64,000 nt of DNA from Nitrospira sp. GTDB lineage: Bacteria; Nitrospirota; Nitrospiria; Nitrospirales; Nitrospiraceae. Each line of letters opens with the position of its first letter. Positions within the stretch are counted from its first letter, which is position 1. Location: NCBI GenBank assembly GCA_024998625.1, contig JACOEL010000017.1, positions 1 through 64,000 on the forward strand, read 5' to 3'. Below the pieces are notes generated by a model. That model saw only the letters and a list, made by a program, of their open reading frames with translations, was not told the DNA's origin and searched no databases. Positions 26,915 to 36,447 of the stretch are shown here, piece after piece. A program made the translations under genes and the position numbers.

Positions 26915-27754
26915 ATGGGGGGAATCCGGAGAGTGAGTATGGCTCTGGCGATTGCCGTCGGGCTCGCGGGAGGTCTGAGAATAGGCGAGCCTGTGCAGGC
27001 AGAAACTATGACGATCGGCGCGGCCTATAGTCTCAAGCCGGCCTTTCAGGAAGTTGTGCCCATGTTCGAAAGTGAATTCGGCGCAACGGTCAAAGTCGTT
27101 TACGGTTCATCGCAAACCCTCCGGCGGGAAGTTGAAAGCGCAGCACCCATCGATGTGTTGCTTTCCGCGGTGGATGAGCTGGAGAAATTGCAGAAGGAGG
27201 GGTTGACTCTCATTGGCGGACCGAAGGTCTACGCGCAGACGTCCCTGGTGTTCGTCATGTCAGCGGCTTCTCAGGTGATGCCGATTTCCTTTCACGAGAT
27301 GTCGTCGGAGCGAAGAACCCGGGTGGCGATCGGAGCCTTTGAAAGCTCCGCCGCCGGACCCATCACGGCGCGGGCGCTTCGGGCCGTCGATCCCTCGTAT
27401 AAAGACCGGTTCCGCCTGATCTCTGCCACACATCATGACGAAGTCATCAATATGATTCGTAAAGGAGAGGCAGAGGTAGGCCTCGTGTACCGCGTGGATG
27501 CGATCTACCATAGCGGGCAGGTGCGCATCATTGATGAGACGCCGGGTGGAATCTATACGCCGGTCCGGTTCGGGGAAGCGGTGGTCTGGACCTGCAGGAA
27601 TGAATCACGCGCCGCCGCTGAGCAGTTTTCGAATTTCTTCATGAGCCCCCGTATCCAAAAGCTCTTGCTAAAATACGGATTTGAACCGGTGACACAAATT
27701 GACGGAGGGGATGGAGGTGACGTCTCACCCAAAAACGACGGCAACGTAAAATGA
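26915..27754 (+). CDS. modA: ModA-like molybdate/oxyanion ABC transporter substrate-binding protein
   Basis: 279 residues from the ATG at 26915, chosen because GGGGAGG lies about eight bases before it; upstream in-frame starts would add 41 residues that do not look like protein. A signal peptide (VSMALAIAVGLAGGLRIG) precedes the mature start. The mature protein opens MTIGAAYSLKPAFQEVVPMF and continues to FGATVKVVYGSSQTLRREVES and APIDVLLSAVDELEKLQKEG, the classic ModA opening, and later has the GEAEVGLVYRVDA hinge block. It should bind molybdate, tungstate or a similar anion in the periplasm. No modB or modC follows; the gene is succeeded by an IS remnant, so the permease is elsewhere or lost. 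Confidence 0.8.
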   Translation: MGGIRRVSMALAIAVGLAGGLRIGEPVQAETMTIGAAYSLKPAFQEVVPMFESEFGATVKVVYGSSQTLRREVESAAPIDVLLSAVDELEKLQKEGLTLIGGPKVYAQTSLVFVMSAASQVMPISFHEMSSERRTRVAIGAFESSAAGPITARALRAVDPSYKDRFRLISATHHDEVINMIRKGEAEVGLVYRVDAIYHSGQVRIIDETPGGIYTPVRFGEAVVWTCRNESRAAAEQFSNFFMSPRIQKLLLKYGFEPVTQIDGGDGGDVSPKNDGNVK

Positions 27755-27800
27755 GAGTAGAATGGCCGTTTCGGCGGTCCTCGACGAAGGAAGTGGACCC

Positions 27801-28147
27801 ATGAAGTAGTCACAGTTTAGCGAAGAGCAGATCGCGTATGCCCTCCGTCAAGCCGAGCCCGGCATCCCAGTGGCGATGTCTGCCATCAGCTCGGGATTGC
27901 TGAGCAAACGGTTTGTGCTGGGAAAAAGAAGTCCGACCATCTCGGCGGGAGTGAACTCCGCCGATTGCGGCAGGTGGAAGAGGAGAATGTCAGGCTCAAA
28001 CGCCTAGGAGCCGATCTCTTGCTCGACAAGCACCTGCTGTCGGAGGCTCTGCAAAAAAGTCTAAGGCCCGCTTGCCGCCGAGAACTGGCGCAATGGTTTC
28101 ATGACGCCTTCGCATTGAGTTGTGCGCGGGCCTGTCGATTGGCCTAA
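27801..28147 (+). pseudogene. decayed IS3-family transposase (orfA and start of orfB)
   Basis: The DNA reads ATGAAG, then an immediate stop, then SQFSEEQIAYALRQAEPG, the start of an IS3-type OrfA. It then shifts frame through LGKKKSDHLGGSELRRLRQ to VEEENVRLKRLGADLLLDKHLL, the OrfA leucine-zipper end, and continues to RRELAQWFHDAFALSCARACRLA, which resembles the start of OrfB, before a stop. Several frameshifts and nonsense codons show it is dead. The OrfB catalytic DDE core is absent. No clear terminal inverted repeats are visible. The following 230 bp to the tsaC gene contain nothing I can identify. Confidence 0.75.
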
Positions 28148-28377
28148 TTCGGGCGCGCATCCTGGTAGTCGAGCGAAGGATTAGTCAGCCGTCTTGCATC
28201 AGCGAACAGTCCTCCGTGCCCTTGGCTCAGGGGGACCATGGGTTCCTCTAAGCGCAAGTACGTTGTCATGTCCTCAAGAGCCCTTCAGTTCTTGCCGTGT
28301 CAGCCCAAAGGTTAAACGATCACCTGCTCATCGGTGGATTTCTTGTCTCGTTGTTGTGCCGTGACGGTGCCACAGCC

Positions 28378-29367
28378 TCAGGTGAGCGGCGTCGAGCAGC
28401 GTCTGAGCCGATCCATGATCGCCAGCCCAAGGCCTTGTTCGTCGCATGGCTCGGCGTAGAGGCGATCGAATCCCTGCGCATCCAGCCGCCGCAGCGCGGC
28501 AAATAAATTTTTCGCCGCCTCGCGGAGATCGCCGGAAGGCGAGAGCACCTCGATCGTGCAATATCCATTGTCCCTGTGGCGCGGCGGCGTCATGGCCAGC
28601 AATCCTGCCCGTTCGCCGAGAGGCACGACGGATCGCACTTTGTGCGCCGCCAAGATGGTGAGAGGTGTCCGTGTCGCATAATGACGAACGAGCTGGCCCG
28701 GCGCGGCCGTGGTCAGGCCGACACCAGCTCGCACGACAGAGCCGACGACCTCTCTAATCTCCTCGAGCGTGATGCTGCCCGGTCGAAGGAGTTCGGGCCA
28801 GCTCCCGACCATCGACGCGATGGTGGATTCCACGCCAAGCGGACAGGGGCCCCCATCGAGGACCAGATCCACGCGCGCGCCGAGCCCGTCTACCACATGT
28901 TGTGCGCATGTCGGACTTACATAGCCGAAAGGGTTGGCACTCGGCGCGGCGATCGGAACGGCTGCTTCCCGGATCAACCTTTGCGCCACGGGATGAGCCG
29001 GCATCCGGACGGCGACGGTGGGAAGCCCAGCCGTGACGAGATCGGGGACTCGCGCTCGCTTTGCTAGGACCAGAGTCAACGGACCGGGCCAAAATCGCTC
29101 CATCAATCTCTGATCGCTGAGGCTGATCGTCTGTGCCAGGCCATCGAGAGCCGTCTTCTCCGCGATATGCACGATGAGAGGATCAAACGAGGGCCGTTGC
29201 TTGGCCTCGAAAACGCGCGCCACCGCCTCGGGATTCAGTGCATCACAGCCGAGCCCATACACCGTTTCGGTCGGGAAGGCGACCAGGCCACCCTTCCGGA
29301 TCACCTCTGCAGCCAGCGTTATTGACTCCTTCCTTGCCGCCGGGATTATGCTCCCTGTCCGAATCAT
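28378..29367 (-). CDS. tsaC: L-threonylcarbamoyladenylate synthase (Sua5/TsaC)
   Basis: 329 residues, the length of two-domain Sua5 proteins (YrdC domain plus C-terminal Sua5 domain). The YrdC part contains GGLVAFPTETVYGLGCDA (near residue 25), KQRPSFDPLIVHI and the FWPGPLTLVL block; the Sua5 extension starts around residue 215. It makes threonylcarbamoyl-AMP from threonine, bicarbonate and ATP for the t6A37 modification of ANN-reading tRNAs. It is probably an isolated transcription unit; the exported-protein genes upstream are separated by 235 bp with no visible gene. Confidence 0.92.
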   Translation of the reverse strand: MIRTGSIIPAARKESITLAAEVIRKGGLVAFPTETVYGLGCDALNPEAVARVFEAKQRPSFDPLIVHIAEKTALDGLAQTISLSDQRLMERFWPGPLTLVLAKRARVPDLVTAGLPTVAVRMPAHPVAQRLIREAAVPIAAPSANPFGYVSPTCAQHVVDGLGARVDLVLDGGPCPLGVESTIASMVGSWPELLRPGSITLEEIREVVGSVVRAGVGLTTAAPGQLVRHYATRTPLTILAAHKVRSVVPLGERAGLLAMTPPRHRDNGYCTIEVLSPSGDLREAAKNLFAALRRLDAQGFDRLYAEPCDEQGLGLAIMDRLRRCSTPLT

Positions 29368-29602
29368 CGTCGTCTTGGTATGGACGTTCGTTTCAAAGGT
29401 TAGGGCCGGGGGCCCGCCGGTGTCATTTCAGCTCCACGAAGCACCCGGCATCATTCGCAACCCGGATGGTTCACCCACAACCTCAATGCTTTGCCTGGGA
29501 ATCAGCGGTAACCAGAGTGCGGATGGTCCTGGACAGTCAACAGACCCAAGAGGTTTCGAACCCGTTTGCTGACTCGCGCACTGGCTTGCGTCTCTTTTTC
29601 CC

Positions 29603-31303
29603 TCAATCAGGCCTATTGTACTTCCAATAGTCCTTGTCCGGCAGACCCTTGGCCTCGATGGTGAACGGCCCGGCTTCAACGCTCAACCATTGTGTTTGAG
29701 TACAGCAGGTGTCGTTCGGGAGGATGTCCCAGGAACCGCGCCGGATGACAAGCGGTCCGGTGGCGAGGTTGTCAAAAAACTCGCCCCGCTTTCCGACCCC
29801 ATAGAGATTGCGATGGGGTACCCGTACCACGATCTCGGTGTCTCCCCAAGATTCTACCAGCGCCGCGATGCCGTTGAACAACACTTCCGTGCGCGACACA
29901 TTCGATACCACGGCATCGGCTTCCGCTTCATTGAGGGACACTTCTCCGCGTTTATAGACTTTTTGATTGATCCCCAAATGCGTGTGTTCCGCGGTCTTTA
30001 GAAAGGAACCGAAGCCCCGGCCTTTGATCGTGACCACATCATCCAAGCCAGCGGACGCCGGTGCATACGACTCGATCATCGGCGTCACAAGCGTAAACTC
30101 CCCCGCCTCGGTCGCCACGCTACCCCGCTCAAGGCAACAGGACCCGTCGGGATTCGGCTTGTTCGCGCTTCGATACACCACAACTCTTCCGCTCCTCGCG
30201 CTGAAGGGGACCCAGGCATCGATCCGGTCATCGTGCCAGCGGTAGATTACGGCCGGCACGCCCCCGATCTCGACCCGGTTCTCGCCTGTATTGAAGTCCA
30301 TGAAGTTGTACGGAGTCGCGCCGCTTTCGGAGTAGGACCCGAAATGCTCTCCGCTGATGCGAAGCAACGTCCCGATCGGTGCGCTGGCCGGGGTGATCGT
30401 CGCGACTTTGGAAGCATGGACGGTGAAGCTGGCCACGGTCCGTTCTCGTCCTTGGCTCCTGACCACCACAGGGCCCGACTGCGCGTCGAGGGGCACATGG
30501 AGGACAATCACATCATCCTTCCATTGGGCAGTCGTGGCAGGCTGGCCTGCGATGAGTACTGCATCCTTCGCCCCCTTGCCGGACCCGAACCCCTGTCCAA
30601 ATAGCACGACCTTCGTCCCGACCGGCCCGCTCATCGGATCGACACGGACCGTCTGAATCAACGAGAGGGAAACCGCATTGCTGAAGACGTATTCCGCAGG
30701 CCTGCAGCAAGAGCCATCCGGGAGCGGATCGGAAGAGGCTAAACGAACGACCACATCGCCCGAGACCGCGTTCGCTGGGATCTCGACTTCAATTCGGTTG
30801 TCCTCCCAGAGGTGCGGGCGCACCACGCCGCCGCCGATCACCACATCATTGACGCCAAACATGGTATTGGGATCCCGCCCCCCCGCCGTGGCGCCGAAAT
30901 GTTCACCGGTAATCGTGACCATGGTGCCCCGTTCCGCCTCGGTCGGGGTGATCGAGGAGATATGCGGCGTGACTACGGTGAACGTGCCGGCGGAGAGTTT
31001 CTTCTTCCCGACCAGTATTTCCACGGGACCAGTCACCGCCTTGAAGGGGACCTTCACCTCGACCAGGTCGGATTCCCATCGCTGAATCAGCGCCGGCACC
31101 CCGGCGAAGGTAACTTTATTGAACGTCGCGGTCTTGAATGGGCCCAAACCCTTGCCTCGCAAGACGACCGTCGCGCCGGGGGCTGCATGATCGGGTTTGG
31201 GGATGATCGGTTGGGCCAACACATCAACGTCCTGAAGAAAGCCGGCAAATCCAAGCGCGATGCACAAAGCCATAATGCCCCGAGGTCTGCGGGATCGACT
31301 CAT
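29603..31303 (-). CDS. exported protein with multiple IPT/TIG repeats
   Basis: 566 residues from the ATG at 31303, preceded by GAGGAG with correct spacing; 20 further upstream codons are open but lack such a site. A signal peptide ([23 protein letters not shown]) is followed by about five IPT/TIG immunoglobulin-like repeats, each with the P..G..V.I.G..FG pattern (for example [71 protein letters not shown]). Three repeats carry a DGSCC or NDTCC Cys pair, probably disulfides or metal sites. Likely periplasmic or surface-located binding or structural protein; the ligand is unknown. Confidence 0.75.
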   Translation of the reverse strand: MSRSRRPRGIMALCIALGFAGFLQDVDVLAQPIIPKPDHAAPGATVVLRGKGLGPFKTATFNKVTFAGVPALIQRWESDLVEVKVPFKAVTGPVEILVGKKKLSAGTFTVVTPHISSITPTEAERGTMVTITGEHFGATAGGRDPNTMFGVNDVVIGGGVVRPHLWEDNRIEVEIPANAVSGDVVVRLASSDPLPDGSCCRPAEYVFSNAVSLSLIQTVRVDPMSGPVGTKVVLFGQGFGSGKGAKDAVLIAGQPATTAQWKDDVIVLHVPLDAQSGPVVVRSQGRERTVASFTVHASKVATITPASAPIGTLLRISGEHFGSYSESGATPYNFMDFNTGENRVEIGGVPAVIYRWHDDRIDAWVPFSARSGRVVVYRSANKPNPDGSCCLERGSVATEAGEFTLVTPMIESYAPASAGLDDVVTIKGRGFGSFLKTAEHTHLGINQKVYKRGEVSLNEAEADAVVSNVSRTEVLFNGIAALVESWGDTEIVVRVPHRNLYGVGKRGEFFDNLATGPLVIRRGSWDILPNDTCCTQTQWLSVEAGPFTIEAKGLPDKDYWKYNRPD

Positions 31304-31539
31304 AGAGACTCCTCGATAGTGCTGCGTGTTGTAGCTCATTTTTCCCCCATTTGTAGCCGGCACACGTTGTTAGCTCGTCGGTCAAACTATCCGCAAACGA
31401 ACGGCCCTGGCTCTCCGTCATCGCGATACTGCGAAGGTCGTGCGGGCGAACCTGAATGCGATGGCAACGAGGACATCCGTGCGCGCCATCCCTCGCGATG
31501 CCGCGTCCAAGAGGAGAGGGTTGATTGTGTGGGGATCCA

Positions 31540-31960
31540 GGGTGTCCAGGGGATTCACGCCCGCTCGGGTGTGTCCTGTGCCGGTTGTCATATGCCCTAC
31601 AAACGGGAAAGCGCGATGAAGATCAGCGGCGATCATGTGCGCAGCCCGCTCCTTAACACCAACCGCTCCTGCCAACGTGCCACAAATAGCCGGAGGCCGA
31701 ACTCATAACGCGCTTCAAGACCATCCAGCCCCTGACATTCGAGCTGAGAAATCGAACCATTGGCGCAGTGGTGGCCTCGATCAGCGACCTTAAGAGAGCG
31801 CGTGAACGCGGAGAGAACGGCGCCGGCGTTTCAACCGCCCACCGGTTTCAGCCCCAAACCCAACCCTTGTCGAGAAATTTCGACGGCATCACGGCGCTCT
31901 TGGCCTCCAGGGTGCGAAGATTGCGCGAAGACGTTCTCGTCACACATCAGCCTCAATAAG
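31540..31960 (+). pseudogene. nrfA: nrfA (ammonia-forming cytochrome c nitrite reductase) remnant
   Basis: One frame gives [20 protein letters not shown], with the haem motif CAGCH coded at 31577-31591, then [19 protein letters not shown]. These are the conserved blocks of NrfA/cytochrome c552. A second frame from 31711 gives IQPLTFELRNRTIGAVVASI and SDLKRARERGE, matching the NrfA C-terminal helical region. The frames are offset, the haem-binding motif expected after NRSCQ is destroyed, and the N-terminal two thirds are absent. It is therefore a decayed 3' remnant of a multihaem nitrite reductase, lying on the plus strand between two minus-strand exported-protein genes. Confidence 0.7.
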
Positions 31961-34331
31961 CTGCGTGGCCTGAGAGCGGTCGATTCGAGACCAGATCCAG
32001 CACATGTAGGCTGTCGAACTTTGCCGTGGTCCGTCCGACTGTGACCAGTCCGATTAACCCGCCTTCCGGAAGCAGTGTGTCGTCGACGGCAGTGACTTGC
32101 GCGCCGTCGACAAACACGCCGAGCCGCCCGCGATCAAGATGAATGAAGTTGATCCGCTGGACGCGTAAGCTGTGCCAAGGCCGCTGAGACAGCTTGACCG
32201 TGGTTTCCCCCAGAACCGTCGTGCGCCCCTCGAACACGCGCCTGGTGGTCAACCGGCCCGTCGAGGCATTGAGGGTGACGGCATAAAAGTTTTTGTTGTC
32301 GCGCGCGGCCAGCGCGATCCCGGCCTCGCCGCCGCCATCCGCCGAGAGATCCTGAATTTGCACGACGATGTCCGGGTAGGTGGTACGGACGCGGTCAGCC
32401 AGAAGGAGGTGCGCGCACTCACCTGTCGCGCAAGGGCGATCCTGGACGACGAGTTGGCCGAGCGTCGGGGTTTGCCCATCGGGAAGCACTCGCCAACCGG
32501 GGGAATCCGCTCCCGGAGTACTCAACGCCACGAATCCCCTGGGCAGCGCATCGGCAAGATCCTGGTCGAAGTTCCACTGCCAGACGATGTCTTGCCGTGG
32601 CGGTTCGGCATGGATCTCCACATTACTCACGTCCGATGCCCGATCCGTCCGGGGCAACAAGACCTGTGCGCCTTCCGGAACCAAGGCCTTCACGATGTCG
32701 TTCCCGATGAGATACGGCCAAACGCCTGCGGCTCCGGAGATGCGATCATGCCAGGTCTTCACGATTTGGAACCGTTCCTCTAACTGCGCGGGTTCGCGAG
32801 GCACCCGCAGGGCTTCCACCAGAACCAGTGCATAGGCGGCTATGAGCTTGTCGACCGGGTCCTTCACCTCCTGCACGGCCTGTTCCGCTTCCTGGCGGGC
32901 CTGTTCCAGCCACGGATGGCCATATCGTCGTTCCCAGGATAGCCACTGAATCCGGTCCCAGGCGAGATCGGATAAGACCCGGCCGTGCAGAGAGTTTGCC
33001 GAGGTGGTGTCTTTCAGGAGCGCTTCATGCACTGCCAGCGCGGCGGTTGCATCGTTGTTCCATCGATAGAGGACGCCGAGCTGCCGCCGCTCTTCAGGAG
33101 CCATCTGTCCGCCTGCCGTCACACGTTCAAATGATTCAATGGCTTGATAAAAGGCCTCCGCTGCTGCTGAGTGACCCATCGCGACTTCAGTGAGTTCCTG
33201 CCGCCAAGTCTGTGCTTGAAGGTTCCAGTACAGTTCGGCCAGCCCCGCCGTCACCGCCTCACCCGATCCCGAAATTCCGCTCTTGGTCAGGCCTTCCCGC
33301 AGAAACGTCTGGAGCCGATCGTGAGCAATAACGGTATGCAGTGCCTGATCGGCATGGTCGATCAGTGTGAGCCGGGTCAGGAGCCTCGTCCGTTCCGGAG
33401 AATGCGGCATCTGTTGTGCGCGGACCAGCCCGGCGGCAAAGGCTTGGTGTGCGTCCTTTCTGTCCCACCAGCGAGCGGAACCTAGGACAAGCCCGCCCGC
33501 ACCCAAGCGATTCTTCAGCGCTTCATTATGTTGCCCCCCGGGATCGGTTGTCTGCGGAAGACGCCCATAGTGAATGCCGACCTGAACCGGCGCACCGGGA
33601 AGGGCCTCGTTGACGACGGCCTGATCGACCGGATAGCCCAGCCTTCGCAATCCTGAAACCACCACGAAACGGACCGCGAGTTCCCGGACAGGTCCGTACC
33701 GGCGCAGGGTGCTGCTGGCCCACCAGACCTCTCCAGGGCGAAGCGCGAGAGGAGCCGTCAGAGGATCCAAGTAGGAGACTCGAACCTCGACGGTATGGCC
33801 CGAAACCCTTACTGGCTCCAGGCCGGTGAGATTTCGGAGGGCAAATTGCCTGACTGGCGAGACCTTAAGGATCTCGAGCGCGGGACCCGGTCCCCCGTCT
33901 TTGCCGATTGCCGCAGGGGAGACGAGCACCGCCGGCATATAGTCCTTCCAGTAATCTGCATGACGGTGCGTTTCGGACAGCAAGCCGAAACCGACGCCGC
34001 GCCCCACCGCCTCGAATATTCCGGTTTCTGGCTGATCCTGGACCAGTTCACGATGGACCTTCAGCGTGTCGTCCCAGCAGGCTCTATCGGTCTGCTCAGA
34101 TACGCCTCGTTCTCGCCTGAGCGTCAAGCAACCCAGGTCGAGGGCAGCCCACTCCGCTACTCGGTCACCGGCCAGTGCCGCACCATATTGCAACACAATG
34201 CGAGTCGCGCTATGTTGACCGGCCGTAGCCGATTTGACCACGGCGGCAGCCGATCCGTCGTGAGCCAGTGTTGGCCCGACCATGGCCAGCATTACGAACA
34301 TTCCCTTTGTGAGACGACTGTACGTGCCCAT
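31953..34331 (-). CDS. large exported protein of unknown function with C-terminal jelly-roll-like domain
   Basis: 792 residues from the ATG at 34331 (AGAGAGG upstream; another ATG at 34355 is possible). Signal peptide GMFVMLAMVGPTLAHDG. The middle (about residues 300-560) is largely helical with Trp, Leu and Ala patterns suggesting TPR-like or helical-bundle structure. The C-terminal part (about 600-780) is beta-rich: IVVQIQDLSADGGGEAGIAL, NFYAVTLNASTGRLTTRRVF, HSLRVQRINFIHL, GRLGVFVDGAQVTAVDD and GLIGLVTVGRTTAKFDSLHV. This is the pattern of concanavalin/LamG-like glycan-binding folds (DUF1080-like). No enzyme motif is recognised. It follows two other exported-protein genes on the same strand with gaps of 4 and 20 bases, so the three probably form one operon. 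Confidence 0.65.
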   Translation of the reverse strand: MGTYSRLTKGMFVMLAMVGPTLAHDGSAAAVVKSATAGQHSATRIVLQYGAALAGDRVAEWAALDLGCLTLRRERGVSEQTDRACWDDTLKVHRELVQDQPETGIFEAVGRGVGFGLLSETHRHADYWKDYMPAVLVSPAAIGKDGGPGPALEILKVSPVRQFALRNLTGLEPVRVSGHTVEVRVSYLDPLTAPLALRPGEVWWASSTLRRYGPVRELAVRFVVVSGLRRLGYPVDQAVVNEALPGAPVQVGIHYGRLPQTTDPGGQHNEALKNRLGAGGLVLGSARWWDRKDAHQAFAAGLVRAQQMPHSPERTRLLTRLTLIDHADQALHTVIAHDRLQTFLREGLTKSGISGSGEAVTAGLAELYWNLQAQTWRQELTEVAMGHSAAAEAFYQAIESFERVTAGGQMAPEERRQLGVLYRWNNDATAALAVHEALLKDTTSANSLHGRVLSDLAWDRIQWLSWERRYGHPWLEQARQEAEQAVQEVKDPVDKLIAAYALVLVEALRVPREPAQLEERFQIVKTWHDRISGAAGVWPYLIGNDIVKALVPEGAQVLLPRTDRASDVSNVEIHAEPPRQDIVWQWNFDQDLADALPRGFVALSTPGADSPGWRVLPDGQTPTLGQLVVQDRPCATGECAHLLLADRVRTTYPDIVVQIQDLSADGGGEAGIALAARDNKNFYAVTLNASTGRLTTRRVFEGRTTVLGETTVKLSQRPWHSLRVQRINFIHLDRGRLGVFVDGAQVTAVDDTLLPEGGLIGLVTVGRTTAKFDSLHVLDLVSNRPLSGHAAY

Positions 34332-34351
34332 AGTGCCTCTCTGTTCCTTCT

Positions 34352-34813
34352 TCATGGAGCAAGGGGATAGTCCGGTTCTCCCCCATGCGGATAGGTCCGT
34401 TTGCATCTGATGACTAAGGTTCGTGTGCCTCGTCCTTCCACGCATTGATTGAGCGACCGTGCATACTCCACCGTTCCCTCCGGCGTGATCTCAAATGGAA
34501 AATCGAACGTGAAGCTGACAAATTTGTAATTCCCCGGCTTTAAGTGAATATCGCGAGGTTCAGACGTCCGATAGGCATCGGACGTCTCCGGATCGTAGGT
34601 CCAAATTGAGGGCGTCACGCCCGGTACCTGCCACCAGCTCTGCGACACCAACGACGTGGCATCAATGGTGATGGAATAGACCTTCGCCGACGTCTCGCGC
34701 GACTCTGCAATGGCAACAGACCCTGGCCACGGAGTCCATGCGACACAGCCGCAAACGAGGATCGCGCACCAGCTCTGCGAAGTGACACGCGGCCTGCACT
34801 GGGAAAAGAACAT
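34352..34813 (-). CDS. small exported protein, unknown function
   Basis: 153 residues. N-terminal hydrophobic segment WCAILVCGCVAWTPWPGSVA acts as a signal peptide or lipoprotein-like leader. The remainder is a compact beta-rich domain with YSITIDATSLVSQSWWQVPG, a HLKPGNYKFVSFTFDFPFEI stretch typical of small beta-sandwich proteins, and two Cys (CVEG and RCKR) that may pair. No known family recognised. It lies 4 bases after the phosphatase-fold gene and 20 bases before the 792-residue exported protein, suggesting a shared transcript. Confidence 0.6.
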   Translation of the reverse strand: MFFSQCRPRVTSQSWCAILVCGCVAWTPWPGSVAIAESRETSAKVYSITIDATSLVSQSWWQVPGVTPSIWTYDPETSDAYRTSEPRDIHLKPGNYKFVSFTFDFPFEITPEGTVEYARSLNQCVEGRGTRTLVIRCKRTYPHGGEPDYPLAP

Positions 34814-34817
34814 GGGT

Positions 34818-35807
34818 TCACCGTCCCTTCGTCGGAATCGCCGAGATGGAGCTGGTGTCGCGAAAGATCTCTTCTACTGCGCGACTGTCCCACTCGGTAT
34901 GCGTCTCAAGTCGAAACGCTCGCAGTACCGTTGCACCGGTATCTACAATGGAAACCGGTTGATGGATCATGTGGCCTGCTTTGATCCCAACCCCGGAGGC
35001 AATCCACGGGACGAGCGAGGAGGCTGCCGTGGAATGTCCCTGTGCCGTGCCGGCACCACTTAAGGACGTGACAAAGACCGTCGTGCGCTTCAGGAGTCCA
35101 TACTCTCGATAAATATCCAGCACGGCCCCTATGGCATGGTCCACCGACCGCAGCGCCGTGCGATAGTTTTTCGACCCCCAACCTTGGACGGCTGCGGCGC
35201 GCTCTCCATCCGGCAAGTGCACGATCAGGAAATGCGGCAATGAGAGGATGGCATGGCCGTATCCATGGCCGCTTGATGCCTTGTGAACGTATTGCCGGAT
35301 ATAGGACACCAGCCGCTCAGGACTGCACTCTGGCCTCAGATGTCCGCATAGCTGATAATCCGTATAGGGTTCAGGTTTCGCCAGCTGATACAGCGATTCG
35401 TCCATGAAGAAGATGGCGCTGTCCCGCCCGCCGCTGAGGTCGAGATAATCGAAGACAGTCGGAGGCCGGGGATACCCTCGGCTGAATTCAAACGTGTCCC
35501 ATGTAATGCCATGCTTCTCAACCGGCAGTCCGGTGAGGAGAGATGCCATCGCCGGCAGCCGGAGAGGAGGCGTGACGGCTGTGGCCGACCAGGTTACCGA
35601 TCCAGTCTTCACAAGGCGATCCAGCACGGGCATAGGCCCTGCCTCAAGCGCCTGTCGATCCATCCCTTCCAACACAAATAGAATCACATGCTCAGGAACT
35701 GTCTGTTCCGACGATGTTGAGCTTGTCACGGGGACGGCGTGAGCCATTGTCGACGAGACGGACAAGCCTGTCAGAAGCAGCACCATGACCAAGGACGCAA
35801 TTTTCAT
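34818..35807 (-). CDS. exported alkaline-phosphatase/sulfatase-fold protein, probably catalytically inactive
   Basis: 329 residues with a signal peptide (residues about 1-22). The fold is recognisable by VILFVLEGMDRQ (usual SIDGLRPD), LPAMASLLTGLPVEKHGI (usual T-x-P..ASLLTG...HGI), DHAIGAVLDIYREYGLLKRT then VFVTSLSGAGT (usual VTSDHG) and VSIVDTGATVLRAF. In each catalytic place the expected residue is missing: the metal-binding Asp of DG is Glu, the nucleophile before LPAMAS is not Thr/Ser/Cys, and the metal-binding DH of SDHG is replaced by LS. It is therefore likely a non-enzymatic relative or a changed enzyme. First of three exported-protein genes. Confidence 0.7.
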   Translation of the reverse strand: MKIASLVMVLLLTGLSVSSTMAHAVPVTSSTSSEQTVPEHVILFVLEGMDRQALEAGPMPVLDRLVKTGSVTWSATAVTPPLRLPAMASLLTGLPVEKHGITWDTFEFSRGYPRPPTVFDYLDLSGGRDSAIFFMDESLYQLAKPEPYTDYQLCGHLRPECSPERLVSYIRQYVHKASSGHGYGHAILSLPHFLIVHLPDGERAAAVQGWGSKNYRTALRSVDHAIGAVLDIYREYGLLKRTTVFVTSLSGAGTAQGHSTAASSLVPWIASGVGIKAGHMIHQPVSIVDTGATVLRAFRLETHTEWDSRAVEEIFRDTSSISAIPTKGR

Positions 35808-36108
35808 GGGTCACACAGCCTCTCTAGTGTTTACTGAAGCCACTGCAAATCGAGTTCCACGGCTCCGGGTTAGAGCTCTCAATGCGGAGAACGGTGTAAC
35901 TCAGCACAGCGACTCACAAATCCGCAGCGGGCCGCTTATCCACAGAATACAGCGAGAGGATCCATCTCGTTTGTCACCGGTGGTCCCCGTGTGTACCCGC
36001 ACAGAGTGCACGCCGATCGTGCAAGCCCGCACTACATAGCGTTTCTCTGGCGTCTGACTGGTTGGGTTAATCGGTTGTTTGATTTGTCTCGTGTAGGTCA
36101 GGGTTGCC

Positions 36109-36265
36109 TGCGGCCTTGCTGGATGGCTCGTTTGAGCATCCGTTTTCGACAGGGAAGGATGGCTCCTTCTGTTCTTATGTTCCGTGCGGCCTTGCTGGAC
36201 GACCTTGTTGGGCATCTGTTTCGGAGTGGGGAAATGCTGGCTTGTTGGATGGCCGGTTTGAGCCT
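36109..36265. repeat. cluster of intergenic repeat units
   Basis: Contains TGCGGCCTTGCTGGATGGCT at 36109, TGCGGCCTTGCTGGACGACC at 36185 (continuing CTTGTTGGGCATCTG) and CTTGTTGGATGGCCGGTTTG at 36240. These match the units at 19673-19847. The 640-bp region 35808-36447 around it has no convincing gene. The cluster sits upstream of the truncated copy of the TonB_C-type gene, as the first cluster sits upstream of the intact copy. Confidence 0.6.
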
Positions 36266-36447
36266 TGGGGCGGGGAGAGAAATCAACGGCAGCTTGAGGT
36301 GCTCGTCTCGCCTACGCCGGCGCGATGAAGCGTGAACGGCCTGGAATGGCGCGGGATCATTTGTGGAGCGGGGTGTAAACTGAGCATTCAATCTTCCGGA
36401 TGCACCGGTTTGAGCATCCGTGATCGATAGAGGAGGATGTGAACGAA

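Noticed and set aside
29540-29575. tRNA T-arm-like sequence (GGTTTCGAACCC)
   Set aside because: No matching acceptor, D or anticodon stems could be found around it.
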